From the NCBI GenBank assembly GCA_027946555.1, contig JAPEVC010000129.1, positions 1 to 64,000 on the forward strand: 64,000 nucleotides of DNA, given 5' to 3'. Position 1 is the stretch's first letter. Every line of letters begins with the position of its first letter. The DNA is from Gnomoniopsis sp. IMI 355080 (lineage: Eukaryota; Ascomycota; Sordariomycetes; Diaporthales; Gnomoniaceae). The position numbers were made by a program, and so were the translations under genes. A model generated the notes under the pieces. It was not told the DNA's origin. It did no database searches and was given only the letters and a program-made list of their open reading frames with translations. Shown piece by piece: positions 1 through 11,375 of this stretch.

Positions 1-2880
1 TCCCTCCCACCCCCAAAAAAGGCGTGTCTCAAGGGCCCTTATTATTGGCGGCTGTTTGTCGCGAAGCCGCCGGTTTATGCTCCTTCCCCCTGTCCGCTGC
101 TTAGGTTGATGAGAAGAAGAAAGGTCGGGCCCGTTATTTTCGGCCGTCTGAGCTGTGGAGATACGGAGCCAGACAAGAAGAGAGCGGAGCGGACGGCCTG
201 GGTGGCTTGACTGACTCTGAGACGTGCATGTACCTTAACCGAACGCCTGCCGTTTCTTTGTGCGAGCCCATCCGCATGCGACGATGGGCGACGCCAAACA
301 GAGGGCCCTTTTGCTTTTATCTAGGACTCGCCGGGGTATGTTAGAGATAGCGAGTATGCCGCGAGGTCTTTGGAGGAGCTTCCACTTTTTCGAGGATCTA
401 CAATCACTATCGAATCTACGATATCTGAGTATCTACAGTATGGGTTAATCCAGGGACGGCTGATCAACACGTGTGACTCGCTGCACACGGAGCAAGAGAC
501 TCAGGCCCTCGAGATAAGGGGGGGGCTTCCCGAGAGCATCGGCTCCTTTTTCTCTTTTTAGACTATCGTCACCCGGCCAGAGAGGCTGAGGAATTGAGTG
601 GAAACATCGACAACAATAACAAAGCCCGCTTCCGCTCAGGTGCTTGTCCCGTGTTGCTGGTGTGCTATGGCGACATTATCGGGGGCACTTTGCCGTTTCC
701 GCTGAGGCAGTGGTTCGTGGGAACACGTTATCAAGAGTGTCTCGTGTAGCATGATGTACGAGTATGTGAAAATACCGGTAGAAGCAACACGGTCCGCTGG
801 CTCCCCCACCGTGGGGTTTCCGGATCGTCTGCATAGATTTCCAAGGGACGGAACGGACTTGGCGTCCGTCGGGCGTTGGAAGGATCTACAGTTAACGGGG
901 GGGTCACCCGTGTGACCTTTTTTGTTCTATCGATGTCATGTTATCACAAAACAAGCGCGTCTTACCCAGCCAGGGGGGGAGGGTGTGGCTATTGGGAGGC
1001 TTGATCTGGATGTTTCTTGGCAATAATTCCTCAATCGAGTCTGGCAACCAAAAGGCCCCACGATTTACTATTCTGGGTGCAAGAGTCATTCGTCTGCTTG
1101 AAGCTTCATCCCAGCTGGGGTTTTTGGGCGAGGCATGATCACTGGGTGGCGCTTGGAGGAACTTGGATTGGGGTCCGGGAGGGCAGGGCAGGGCAGGGCA
1201 GGGCAGAGAAAGTTGGCATTGGCTTTACCGGTTACTGTGGAGACACCGAGTAGTGCTATAGGGTCACGTTGACAGGTTGAACGTGGCCGTTTCTCATTGA
1301 TTTTTCCTGTCGGTTCCTGCGGCGTGCATGCCCTGGCTCAGCCACCAGCAAGGTGCACCGGGTGAATATGATAGCTCTAATAAAGCGGCATTGAACAAGG
1401 CTACGTAAGGTTGTTTTGGAACGGCTCCTATGATGTTTTTTTCTCTCGGACATAAGTACTATGTAGGGCGTGTGTGTACCATTCCAGTGCTTCGTGTTTG
1501 AAGAAGGGCCCGAATCTTGTTTAGTTCATCGCTATTTGTCTGGTTTGGATTGGATCAATCATCCCAAGTTCCAACCGAGAAAGAAGGGCCCTCAACCTGA
1601 GACCACTTGACAGCTAACAGCTTCACGTGCAGTGTGCTGCAACTGCACGCTGCAATGAGAAGGGAGGGTCGGCCCCAGGCTCGGACCAATGGGGTGACGA
1701 AGGATGCTTGTGGTGAAACGGAAAGCTGTAGAATCTTCCTGGAGCATCTGCACGCTGTGGGGGATTGCCGAAGCGCTAGAGCTAGGCCTGCCAGGGGTCC
1801 TCTCTTTCTGGGTGACCCAAAGCAGGCCAAGTTCCAAAGAAAATGTGTCTTTGTTCTTTTTGAGCACGCGATCCCAGAGGTGGGACCTTGCTCCTGGGTT
1901 TCTCATTAGATCCGAATACCGACGATCGTTCTCAGCGAAAAGCCTTTGGCATTCCGTGGTCTTGTCACGGACTGACGGCCTCTCCTGGCCTTTCTTTTCG
2001 GGAGATGCGGAAAGTGTACTATGGTACTGCTACGTCCAAGCCGCCGTGCAGAACCGTGAAGTGGGCGGCGGTGAGGCCCGTGCATGGTGAAGATTGCTGA
2101 ACGTTCAACCTTGGACGCTTGCCCCGGAGGACTCCGTAGCCTTGCGCAACCCAGCCCAGCGCTTTGGGAGCCCTACTAGTCTAGTTAATTACCTACTATG
2201 GTAAGGTTAGGTACGAAGAAAACCACTACCGGTATGGTGCCATACCAGCACGTATGTAGTAGCCGCGGACGGTGCCCTGGCCTGCATTACATAGCACGGA
2301 ATACGGAATACATAGTACGACTATAGTGGATAAATATGCCCAGTATGTGCACTTACTGTAGAGTACTGTAGTACCTAGTATGGGAAGTGCATTACTGGTT
2401 CCTGCTTTGGAAGGCTGCGCCCAGGCCCCAGCCAGGCCAGCGTATACCCCAACTATTGGTTTGTGATGCATCACACAGTGCTTTTGATTGACTGCATTGA
2501 TAGCATCGTGTGCCAGTACCCGCGAGGAATGTGTGGCATCTCATCTGCATGTCTTATCGAGCAGTGCATAGATAGCGAATCCATACGGTACAAGTGGCAT
2601 CATGGGAGGACCCTGGTAGCGAGATTGTCTAATCTCACCTCTGAGTCTTCCTTGTGGCCACTCCCCCCAAGGCCAGCCATCGTTCCACAATATCCAATCA
2701 CGCGCCCCCATTTCTCCCCCCAAACACCGAGTACGAGTCTTCCCAGCCCGGCTGGTGTACAAAGACAGGTATCGTTGGTAGAGGGTCACCAAGTGCCGAC
2801 CATGTGGTTCCCTCGTCTTCGATGAGGTGGTAACCAATCCTCGCCTTGTTTGGGTGCCCGGGTGCGAACCGTTTTCACAA
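1..2880. other. gene-poor left edge, no gene recognised
   Basis: No open frame here resembles a known protein family, and no consistent chain of exons could be built on either strand. The stretch holds a short GGGCA tandem repeat (1181-1205). Around 2180-2420 there is a block rich in TAC/GTA words (TAGTAC, GTACC, a GGTATGG/CCATACC inverted repeat). The right part may contain the promoter of the kinase gene downstream. Confidence 0.55.
1181..1205. repeat. GGGCA pentanucleotide tandem repeat, 5 units
   Basis: Five perfect direct copies of GGGCA lie between a GGGA and a GAGAAAG flank. It is a short simple-sequence repeat in non-coding DNA, and I infer no function. Confidence 0.9.
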
Positions 2881-4768
2881 CACGGAAGTGAGCGACTGTC
2901 CGTTTCCGTTCCTGGCCACACACCCCCTCTCCCTGTCTCGTCCTCTCTCTCTCTCGCTCTCTGCCTGTCGGCCCCAAGCCACCAACTGGACCACCACCAC
3001 ATCTTGTTGCACTCCTGCAACTCTGTTCCTCCTTCTTGCATGCCTGCCTTGTCCTTGTCCTCTTTCGTCGTCGTCCTGCAGTCTTCCTGTTCCAGACTTT
3101 CCAAGTCTCTTGCCCTCTTCTTCTAGCCTCTAGCCATTCAGTTTGTTTCCTCGTCCACCGCCTTCTCACACACCATCATCCCCAACCTTCTTTCGTTCCC
3201 CTGCCTCTGCCCTGCCTCTTGTCGTCCTGCACACCTCACACCACGTCCATCCTATCCTCTTCTACTTCACCACGCCATACCCCCTCCAACTCCTACATTT
3301 CGCTGCTCACTCACTCTTTCTCTCTCATCACGACGGTCAATTCGCCAAGTCAACTCCGCTCAAGTCCGGTTGCACGCCAACCTGAGTCACTTAGTCGACA
3401 GTGAGACTGACGTACGTCGGTCCTCTTGCAACAAGCTCTCCACCGACGACCTGGTCTCGACCACATCCTCGAGAACATCGACCTGAGCCTTGACCCGTCT
3501 CCCCAAATCGGTTGCAACTGTGTCCTTTGTTGCCTATCGAATCCTGTCCGACTTCTTCGCACCGACTTGTGAACGACATTCAACCGTCTTCCTACATCTA
3601 CGACAATCTCCCTTTGGGCAGAGCAATTCTCCTTGAAGGACACATCGGCGATCCAATCCCAACCAAATCCACGAGTGCCTGAAGCAACATCAACAGGCTT
3701 TCACTGGATAACGGTCACCCTTGTGGAACGTCCGCATCGTTGTTGTGTGAGCAGTGAAGGCTGGAGAGTCATCCTCTTCACCCTCCTGTTCAGGAGAGCC
3801 AAAACCCACCTTCGAATGAGTGCGATTACGACCCTCCGGCTACTTCTATAATAAGTGCCGCCGATATCACGCAACTTGGTTACCCACTCAAACTCCAGGG
3901 TGCACCCAGCAATCTAGAGGTCCACTTCCTTGACGGCAGTGCTCTCCACCGTGAACGATTACTCACACCTGTCGGCTCCGGTTGTGCGTCATCTTCCTGC
4001 TGGTTGTTAGGCCTCTTGTCAACGCCCTCCGCGGCAAACACCTCCCTCTCTTCCTCCCATCGGGACGACTTTGCTACATCTTCAAGGACAATAGCATCGT
4101 CAGCCCGGTTCATCTACCTGTCCTCGACTACTCCCCCCTCGACAAACAATCGTCTCTTCTCACAAGCACGTCGCTCTTTATACGAAACCACTACACCTTT
4201 TCAAATGCACCTTTGACTATTTTTCTTTTGTTGTTTGCCTCAAAGCATCTTGTTCGGTCACCCGACTCGTTTACTACCACATCTTCATCATCGTCGTCGT
4301 TCTTCATCATACAGCCAATCTTACCTGCTATTCTTCTTTTTCCGTTTGTTTGATACTGCCGAAAATACCCAACCGATGAGTCTCTGAACGTGAACGATCC
4401 GGCGCTTGCTTGCTTTTATTTTCTCCGATACCGCCTCGCGGCCTGTACATCGCCAAACCCTCGACCTCGTTCGTACCTTCCCACGCCAAACGACATACAT
4501 ACTCGCCGGGGTCGTTATACCCTTCCTCGGCTCTTTCGCTCCTCACAGCACCTTCCGCCGACTACTCGACTTTGTTACGTTGTACACAACCAGCAAAAAA
4601 AGCGCTTGTTTGGAACAAGTTGGACAACATCGTCATACTTGCATCGACATAGACTGCTGGTCCTGAGGATTTGAGCGAGGACCGTCTGGGAATCGTTACA
4701 CATCTGGTACCTGTTTAATCCGCAACCTACACATTTTCTAATTTTCAACACGACACCTTTTGACAACA
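2881..4768 (+). promoter_or_regulatory. long pyrimidine-rich 5' leader/promoter of the Ksp1-like kinase
   Basis: The sense strand is strongly C+T rich (for example a CTCTCT run near 2940-2965). I count only four ATG triplets in about 1.9 kb (near 3040, 3815, 4204 and 4376), then the kinase start at 4769. Long pyrimidine-rich, ATG-poor leaders are common upstream of regulatory kinase genes in filamentous ascomycetes. I infer that much of this is transcribed 5' UTR, possibly with introns. The transcription start was not located. Confidence 0.5.
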
Positions 4769-6733
4769 ATGGAATGCTTGCGAGACGAGTTCACTGGCGG
4801 AGCCGTTCTGGGCGGTCGTTATCAAACTGTGTCACCTCTCAACCATGGCTCCTTCGGCATGGTCTTTAAGGCTCAAGATCTCGTGACTGGGGAGTATGTC
4901 GCCATCAAGTGCTTGACCAAGAAGGCTGCCGCCGATGAGGCTGGCCTCGACTACGCCGTCGATGACAAGTCCGAGGAACTTGTGCTCCACCGTCGTCTGG
5001 GCCGTCATCCCAACATCGTCAGCTTGCTCGACTCGTTTGAGACCGACGCTCACGTGTACATTGTCCTTGAGTATTGCCACCAAGGTGATCTCTACGAGGC
5101 CATCCGCGTGGACCAGGGTCCTCTCGAGACCGAGCATGTCAGGCGGTTCATGTTGGAACTAGTCGACGCTGTTGCCTACAGTCATGCCAAGGGCATCTAC
5201 CACCGGGACATCAAACCTGAGAACATCTTTCTCAGCAAGGACGGATCCATGAAGCTCGGAGACTTTGGGCTGGCCACCACTGACAAGTGGACCTACGAGA
5301 CCTCTGTTGGCAGTGATCGCTACATGTCACCGGAGCAGTACGACTCAGCCGGTGCCGGGTACTCACCTGCTCAAGCTGACATCTGGGCCATTGGTATTTG
5401 CCTGCTGAACATCCTGTTCTCTCGCAACCCGTTCACCGCCCCGACTGAAGCGGATCCTCTGTTCTTGGACTTCTCTCGCGACAAGCAGTCTCTCTTCGAT
5501 GTCTTTCCGTCCATGTCTCAGGACACGTACGAGGTCATCGTTGAGTGCATGAGCATGGACCCCCGGAAGAGATCGCTGGTTGGAGCTCGTAGGGCACTCA
5601 ATCGCGTCGTCAGCTTCACTACTCTCGAGGAGGATGACGACGAGTTTTGCTCTGCCCAGCGGGACACCATGGTCACTGCCAACCGTGAGCCCCTCCGTAC
5701 GCCTTCGATCCAGTCTCCTCAGGTGGACAGCGGCGCTTTCCCTTGGGCCAAGGCTCTGCACACTTCAAGCCTTGCACAGCCCATTCGCCAGCTCAGCGTC
5801 ATCCCGGACAACGAGAGCTACACCGAAGACCTGTTCTCCAAGTCCGCAGCGACTACCGACTGGTTCTCTGCTCAGACGCCCTCTACTGCCTCTATCATGG
5901 ACGCCAGCCTTCCTGCCTCCATGCAGTCCCTTCGCATCAACCGACCCAACAAGCTGAAGCCGGCTGCCGAGGTGTCGCCCATGGCTGGTTCTCTGCCTAT
6001 TTCAATGTCCAGGCCGCGCAACATCCCGTCTATGGCCTCGGTCTTTGGCGGCAAGGACACAGTGTCCAAGAGCTGGAGCGATCTGTGGGAAGAGGAGGAG
6101 GAGGAGCATCAACAGCAGGAGCGGGAGCGCCAGCTCGAAGCTCTCAAGAAGATGAACTCGAGGACTTGGAGTCATGACAGCAAGGCTGACGATGACGACA
6201 CCCCACGTCGGGGCCTGTCGCCCGTCGTTAGATCCTCAGCTATCAACGCTAAGCCTCAAGTTCCATCCATCGAGGATGTTATCGACATGGATGGTGATCT
6301 TCCTGACGGCTTTTTCTTTGAGGACGTCACTGCCGTGAAGCACCACGAGTTGCATCCACCTCGTCCATCACCTAGTCCACACAAGGACGTGCTCGACAAG
6401 TGGGCTAAGCTTGGTGATCGCCGCAGGGCGTTTACAGGTCATCAAGAATCGATGCCCAAGCCGAATTTTTCAATCAAGGCTGGGCGTCAAAATGATTTTT
6501 TGGGTTTTGGAGTTTTTGGTGATCATGGTCTGACGAATTTCAACAACTTCTCTCTCGCAAATCATCAGAGTCATCTGATGAACAACAATCACAAACATCA
6601 ATCTCGGGACCGGGTCAAGGAGTGCCCTTGGTCGAAGAGCAAGTCGCGAGACCTGAACTGGAACTGGCGCCGGGAGAAGCGCCTAGGCGATGCCGAGTGG
6701 GTTGGTGCTAGTTGGCAGGAGGCTCATTCATAG
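4769..6733 (+). CDS. serine/threonine protein kinase, Ksp1/Ran1/Sks1 type
   Basis: A single-exon gene of 654 aa. The kinase domain covers about residues 17-285. It has a glycine-rich loop (NHGSFGMVF, 25-33), the ATP-binding lysine Lys47 in VAIK, catalytic Asp147 in YHRDIKPEN, the DFG aspartate Asp165, and the GSDRYMSPEQ segment from 181 that is typical of the Ksp1/Ran1 family. All catalytic residues are present. The remaining ~370 residues are Ser/Pro/Asp-rich and probably disordered, with an acidic Glu run and a Trp/Arg-rich C terminus (WNWRR). In yeasts this family links nutrient state (TORC1/PKA) to autophagy, filamentation or meiosis; that role is inferred here. The ATG at 4769 was chosen because the frame upstream has no other ATG and the context CAACAATGG has A at -3. 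It follows a very long leader. Confidence 0.93.
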   Translation: MECLRDEFTGGAVLGGRYQTVSPLNHGSFGMVFKAQDLVTGEYVAIKCLTKKAAADEAGLDYAVDDKSEELVLHRRLGRHPNIVSLLDSFETDAHVYIVLEYCHQGDLYEAIRVDQGPLETEHVRRFMLELVDAVAYSHAKGIYHRDIKPENIFLSKDGSMKLGDFGLATTDKWTYETSVGSDRYMSPEQYDSAGAGYSPAQADIWAIGICLLNILFSRNPFTAPTEADPLFLDFSRDKQSLFDVFPSMSQDTYEVIVECMSMDPRKRSLVGARRALNRVVSFTTLEEDDDEFCSAQRDTMVTANREPLRTPSIQSPQVDSGAFPWAKALHTSSLAQPIRQLSVIPDNESYTEDLFSKSAATTDWFSAQTPSTASIMDASLPASMQSLRINRPNKLKPAAEVSPMAGSLPISMSRPRNIPSMASVFGGKDTVSKSWSDLWEEEEEEHQQQERERQLEALKKMNSRTWSHDSKADDDDTPRRGLSPVVRSSAINAKPQVPSIEDVIDMDGDLPDGFFFEDVTAVKHHELHPPRPSPSPHKDVLDKWAKLGDRRRAFTGHQESMPKPNFSIKAGRQNDFLGFGVFGDHGLTNFNNFSLANHQSHLMNNNHKHQSRDRVKECPWSKSKSRDLNWNWRREKRLGDAEWVGASWQEAHS

Positions 6734-7707
6734 AGCACTCACACACTGCCGCTCACCACTTGTAGTTGGTTTATCCTGTCTTTTTCTTTTTCTCATCACA
6801 CCACGTTTCAAAATGTTGGAACAATGTGCCTGCGGGCCTCTTTTCAAACTCCACCACACGCCTCGTGTTTGCCTCTCTGGGAAGTTGCATTTTCTACTTC
6901 AGTTCTTGATGGAAGGATGGTTTGTTAGCTGCATCGCGAAAGGGGTTGATTGGTCCACTGCATTGGGAGTCGGGAGGTTCTACTTATTTGTTCATATTAT
7001 TTTGTTGGTCTGGAAAACACAAAAACATTCAGGAAAGGCGGCGCAGCGGCAAACACGAGGTACACAAAAACACCAGGAGAACACGGAAAAGAGGTCCTGC
7101 TTGACAATCAGCGGGCACATTGTTAGGTTTTGATGAAAAGGAAGGCAACGATCTTGCCTAACTCGCTTTCTGTGTATTAGATATCTCTCCACCATCAGTC
7201 AAAATACAATACCAGAAGTTACCCACTCATAAAACTTTGTGTCATTGAAGTATGACAGACGTATGGTGATGATGCTTGATACAGTCCTGTCCCAATGAAC
7301 TTCAAAGTCGAGATCGCCGTCAACTGTGATCCGTTTGCACTAATGCGCAATTGACTTTGTGTAGCACTGACGGAACGTCAAGAAGTGAAAGTATCTAATG
7401 TATGCGACTTTCTCGAGCGAAGTACTATGCGGGATGCAAGCCCGAGTTATCATGTCTTTTAGTGAAATGGATGCTATATCGCTGACACCAGGATGGTCAG
7501 ACGACGACGGTACGCTCCAGCGAGATTACGTAATCATAAGGAGAATTTGTACTGTACTTCGTTGAGCCCTTCTTCTCATCAAGTCTCAAACCAGTTTGCA
7601 GTATTTTGTGAGCCCTTGATTCATCGCCTGTCATGCTATCGACTTTGTAGTCTTATTCTCACCTGCAAGATGTCCGTCACGCCATCCCATCATCTCAGTC
7701 AGGGCCC
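6734..7707. other. intergenic, kinase 3' UTR and methyltransferase promoter
   Basis: This stretch is between two genes on the + strand. It has A-rich patches around 7015-7085 that could serve 3' end formation of the kinase transcript. A short out-of-frame ATG at 7671 precedes the methyltransferase start and would act as a small uORF overlapping it. No other gene was seen. Confidence 0.5.
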
Positions 7708-9249
7708 ATGAGTTTGGAGTTTGCCAAGGTTGGGTCAATCGAAATATTGGACATGTCTCCTCCACAGGACGTTTCTCATAAGAGCCTCGAGAGTTTGACA
7801 GACCAACTCAGTGACTTCATTCTTTCGCCCCTGGTGCGACAGATCACAGGAGGTATCCATGTGAACGACGCACTCATTCACGATGCCTGGGGTACGCTGC
7901 CGCCAGAGTGGACGACTTATTGGGACGCACTGCCAGATCATCGTCTGGCACAGCGAGAGTTGATAGACAGCATTGCCGAAGATGCCGACCAAAAGAATGC
8001 CAACAACCCATCTACCACTGACATCAACGGGCTACCGGTCCCGCCATCCTCGCTCACTAGATGGCTGCGGATCCTAAAGTCGGTGTCGCTCCCACGGACG
8101 CGGCGCCAGGGCGAAGGCTTTCCTAGTCTCTCGCTACCAGAACAGCTCACCATGTCCATGAAGACCAAGAAGAGCAACGAAGTCTCTGTTGCCGCCGCGT
8201 ATATCCACCAGGTGGCCGAAGCAAATGGCATCACCCGCATCATCGACATGGGCTCCGGACAAGGCTATCTCTCCGTCACGCTCGCGCACCTCTTTCCGTC
8301 TCTGCGCATCCTGGCCATCGATGGTAGCGCGTCACAGGTCGCGGGGTCCAAAGCGTTTGCGGCCTCCGTCGGCATCCCAGAAGGAAAAGGGGGAGGAGGA
8401 GGAGACCGGCTCACTCACCTCGTCCGCTACATCGACATCGACAACGGCTCTGCATTACAACCGCTGGCCGCGGAGATGGCCGCTTGGGCTAGCGGCGGCG
8501 GCGGCGGCGGCGGGCAGCAGAAAAAGTGCATGCTCGTGGGTTTACATGCTTGCGGGCGCTTGTCGGAGCACATGCTGAGGTATTTCGACATGTGCCCTTT
8601 TATCACCCACCTAGGTGCCGTCGGCTGTTGCTACAACCACATCATCCCGCGCTCGCGCCAGTGTCCCGATGGGTTCCCCATTAGCGAGCGGTTGCGGCGG
8701 CGCGGCGTCGCGCTCAGTGCCACGGCCCTCATGACGGGCTGTCAGGCGCCGAACAACTGGGCAAGATCGGATCTGCGCCGTCCGCAGCAGCCGCCCTCCT
8801 CCTCCACCGGCGGCGGCGGCTCGGCGTATTCGAAGAAACAGTTCTATCGGGCCGTGGTTGAGAAGCTTTTCCACGACAAGGGTATTGTGATTGGTGGTGG
8901 TGGTGGCGCGGCCGACGAAGAGGAGCGGCCAAATTGGGGCATCAGAAAGGGCGACTTGGTCAGTTTTGACAAGTTTACTCGGCGTGCAATGCATTGCCTT
9001 GATGTAAACCCAGATCGCATCTCGGCGGGAGACATTAGGGAGTATGAGGAGCGCTATCGGGAGTATGAGGGCAGGATCGCCATACTATGGACGTTGAGCG
9101 TGTTGTGCTGCAAAGCTGTGGAGAGTGTGATTGCTTTGGACCGCTACTGGTTTCTCGTGGAGAAGGGGTATGCAAAGGTGGATATTGTGCCGATTTTTGA
9201 TTATGAGATCTCCCCGCGGAATTTGATGATAGTTGCGGAGAAGATATGA
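7708..9249 (+). CDS. METTL25/RRNAD1-like SAM-dependent methyltransferase
   Basis: A single-exon gene of 513 aa. Family-defining segments occur in order: a conserved Lys/Ser segment before the fold (SMKTKKSNEV), SAM motif I IIDMGSGQGYLS at about 178-190, LVGLHACGRLSEHM near 277, GCCYNHIIP near 309 followed by GFPIS, and the C-terminal SPRNLMIVAEK. These match the METTL25/METTL25B (RRNAD1) group, whose substrates are poorly defined; an RNA or ribosome-linked role is only suggested. At least four Gly-rich runs encoded by GGN repeats interrupt the fold (about residues 224-228, 262-268, 370-373 and 395-400) and look like recent repeat expansions in surface loops. The start at 7708 gives an N terminus of family-like length; the next in-frame ATG is at 7753. 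Confidence 0.85.
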   Translation: MSLEFAKVGSIEILDMSPPQDVSHKSLESLTDQLSDFILSPLVRQITGGIHVNDALIHDAWGTLPPEWTTYWDALPDHRLAQRELIDSIAEDADQKNANNPSTTDINGLPVPPSSLTRWLRILKSVSLPRTRRQGEGFPSLSLPEQLTMSMKTKKSNEVSVAAAYIHQVAEANGITRIIDMGSGQGYLSVTLAHLFPSLRILAIDGSASQVAGSKAFAASVGIPEGKGGGGGDRLTHLVRYIDIDNGSALQPLAAEMAAWASGGGGGGGQQKKCMLVGLHACGRLSEHMLRYFDMCPFITHLGAVGCCYNHIIPRSRQCPDGFPISERLRRRGVALSATALMTGCQAPNNWARSDLRRPQQPPSSSTGGGGSAYSKKQFYRAVVEKLFHDKGIVIGGGGGAADEEERPNWGIRKGDLVSFDKFTRRAMHCLDVNPDRISAGDIREYEERYREYEGRIAILWTLSVLCCKAVESVIALDRYWFLVEKGYAKVDIVPIFDYEISPRNLMIVAEKI

Positions 9250-10775
9250 GTCGGTCGGTCGTCTTGTGCCACGCAAGATGTCCCCCAGGTCCGAAAGCCA
9301 ATGGCATGTCCGTTGTTCTGTTCAAGACTCCCGTCGGCACGTTCACGCGCCTATTCAATAGAGAAGATCCCTCAATCTTTCTTTCCCTTTTTTCTTGCTG
9401 AAGTGTTTCCTGGCATATGCCCACAAAAGCCGGCACCTGGAATATCTGGTGACTGCTACAACATGTTGCGTACAGAGTCACCCATTCTGAGCGGGACACG
9501 ATTATTTCGACGGTGATCCCTCAAGACCTCAAGTCCCTTCTCTGGCCACATTATAGCCCAAAGCACCATAAGTGAACTTCCTGAGCCGTTCGATATCTTT
9601 TCAAGGGCCGGTCTTCTAGTTTATGATGGCATAGAGGTCGCTCAGACTAGACACTTTAACGTGTCAGTTCTCACATAGTTTCGCACGTGGATATGGACGC
9701 CATATAGAATATGCGATCGAATAGAAAAGCTTCGTTGTCAAGCCTGTGACTGTTCCTAGGCCATCACCGCTGGCAAGCCCAGCTGGGATGCTTGAATGCA
9801 GTCTTCATGAGTAGGCCCACACTATGTGAGTCACCCCAGATAGTGCAAATCGAAGCCAGCTTTGACTGGCTATATATTTCTCGCTATAGTGGTGAAAGGT
9901 GGGCTCGAGACTGTGTGATCCTTCTGCCAGGAACACCGAACTAACGTTCTTTTTTTTCTTCTTGTTATCAAGACTGGGGTTAGGCTTTCGCCACTTCATG
10001 ATACATACCTATAATTCGTCTTAGGTGCTGGCTAATCATTCAGGGGTGGGCCTCATGAGTATTCAGCTTCAGTGTGTGTTTGTATTAATACACTTGTTGC
10101 ATTCTGGATGCTTCAGTAGTTACCACATACGCCGCAAAAAAAATGAAAGAACCCATACCGTCCTAAAATTCAAAGAACAAACCTCTGTCGGAGGGCTGAA
10201 TTCATCCAAGCGATACTCCGGGGCAAGCAGCTGGCCACGTCTATTCTGTCAGGGGAGGCAGCAACCTTGGTAGATTCTAAATGTAGCACCGCTTTCGTCA
10301 AAGGGGGTCAACAATGGCTGGCTACTGGGTTCCAAAACTATAGTTCCGCCTTTCGATCGGCGGAATGAAGCCTGTGGTACTGTTATATCTCAATGCGTAT
10401 TACTCCATCGAGCCGACTGACGATAACAATATGGCATTCCCTGTGGACAGTCAGATTAACGGTGGAAATATTACCGCCCGAAGATGTCCTCGATTTGGAG
10501 GAGAATTACATGGGTACAGCAAGAGTAATTTGAAACGACAATACAACTTGCTCGATGGACTTGTCCAATATCGACTTATCAATATCTAAGTTGGCATGAA
10601 ACCGTATGGCTGAGTGTTGCTGTGGTACCGAGCATATGAAGATCCCTTTTACTCCCGCTGGATTCAGACACTATAGGGCAGTAACACGAAAGTAGAATAA
10701 ATCTCATCGCACGCCTTTGGAATACAGCGGTGCGTGTCCTCATATGATGACTTCCTTCACTGCATTATCGGGACC
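9250..10775. other. intergenic, nothing recognised
   Basis: These are the 3' flanks of two convergent genes. Only short open frames without family resemblance were seen. There are homopolymeric T (near 9951) and A (near 10137) runs. Confidence 0.5.
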
Positions 10776-11375
10776 CTACAAGACACCATAGTGTACATCC
10801 TGGCATTTCCCACTGTTGATCGCAGCCACATCATTCGGACACGCACTCATGGCAACGATACAATCCATCTCAGCCCTAAAGTCAATCTGGTCTCCTGCCT
10901 TACTAGTCGCGGGCTTCCACAAGATCTCCCCACTCTCGCTAAACGGAATGTTCATCCACACATTAAACGGGGCGGGGGCAAACTCAAAGCTCTCCTCTCC
11001 GATACCTTGCAGCGCTTCCTTCAGATTGTCGTTGCAGTTGCGGTGATACTCTTGCATCCCGTACTGCTTCCTGTACCGCTGCTCGTCGCACGCCGCGATC
11101 AGCGTGTCGTGATGGCCAGGGCTCGAGTCCGCTATGATCGTGAGGATGTCGGTCCGGCGGTTCGTCACGAGCGTGTCGCCGGCCGCAGGAATGATCTTGC
11201 TAAGGACTGCGCGCGTGTGCGGCATGGACATGTGCTCCGCCAGGTCGTCGGCGTTGAAAGCCCATAGGTCTACTACTTGGGTCCCATGGGTGTTGATCAG
11301 TCGTAAAGTCTGGCCCTTGCGTAGACGGCAAGCACTGCCGTGCTGGGCTGGAATTTGAACCAGTTGTGAGTTCAT
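10776..11375 (-). CDS. DUF1989 (urea carboxylase-associated type) protein
   Basis: A single-exon gene of 199 aa, the usual length of this family. It shows the full DUF1989 pattern: an N-terminal KGQTLRLIN segment followed by GTQVVDLWAFN, then GDTLVTNR, a GHHDTLIAACDE segment, HRNCNDNL, a PFNVWMNIP block, and C-terminal DCIVAMSACPNDV. The His/Cys residues in HHD, NCNDNL and SACP are candidate ligand residues. Bacterial homologues sit with urea carboxylase or guanidine-degradation genes. No urea amidolyase gene is visible nearby, so the role here is unknown and may concern a small amine or an amino acid derivative. The ATG at 11375 begins directly before the conserved region. Confidence 0.88.
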   Translation of the reverse strand: MNSQLVQIPAQHGSACRLRKGQTLRLINTHGTQVVDLWAFNADDLAEHMSMPHTRAVLSKIIPAAGDTLVTNRRTDILTIIADSSPGHHDTLIAACDEQRYRKQYGMQEYHRNCNDNLKEALQGIGEESFEFAPAPFNVWMNIPFSESGEILWKPATSKAGDQIDFRAEMDCIVAMSACPNDVAAINSGKCQDVHYGVL

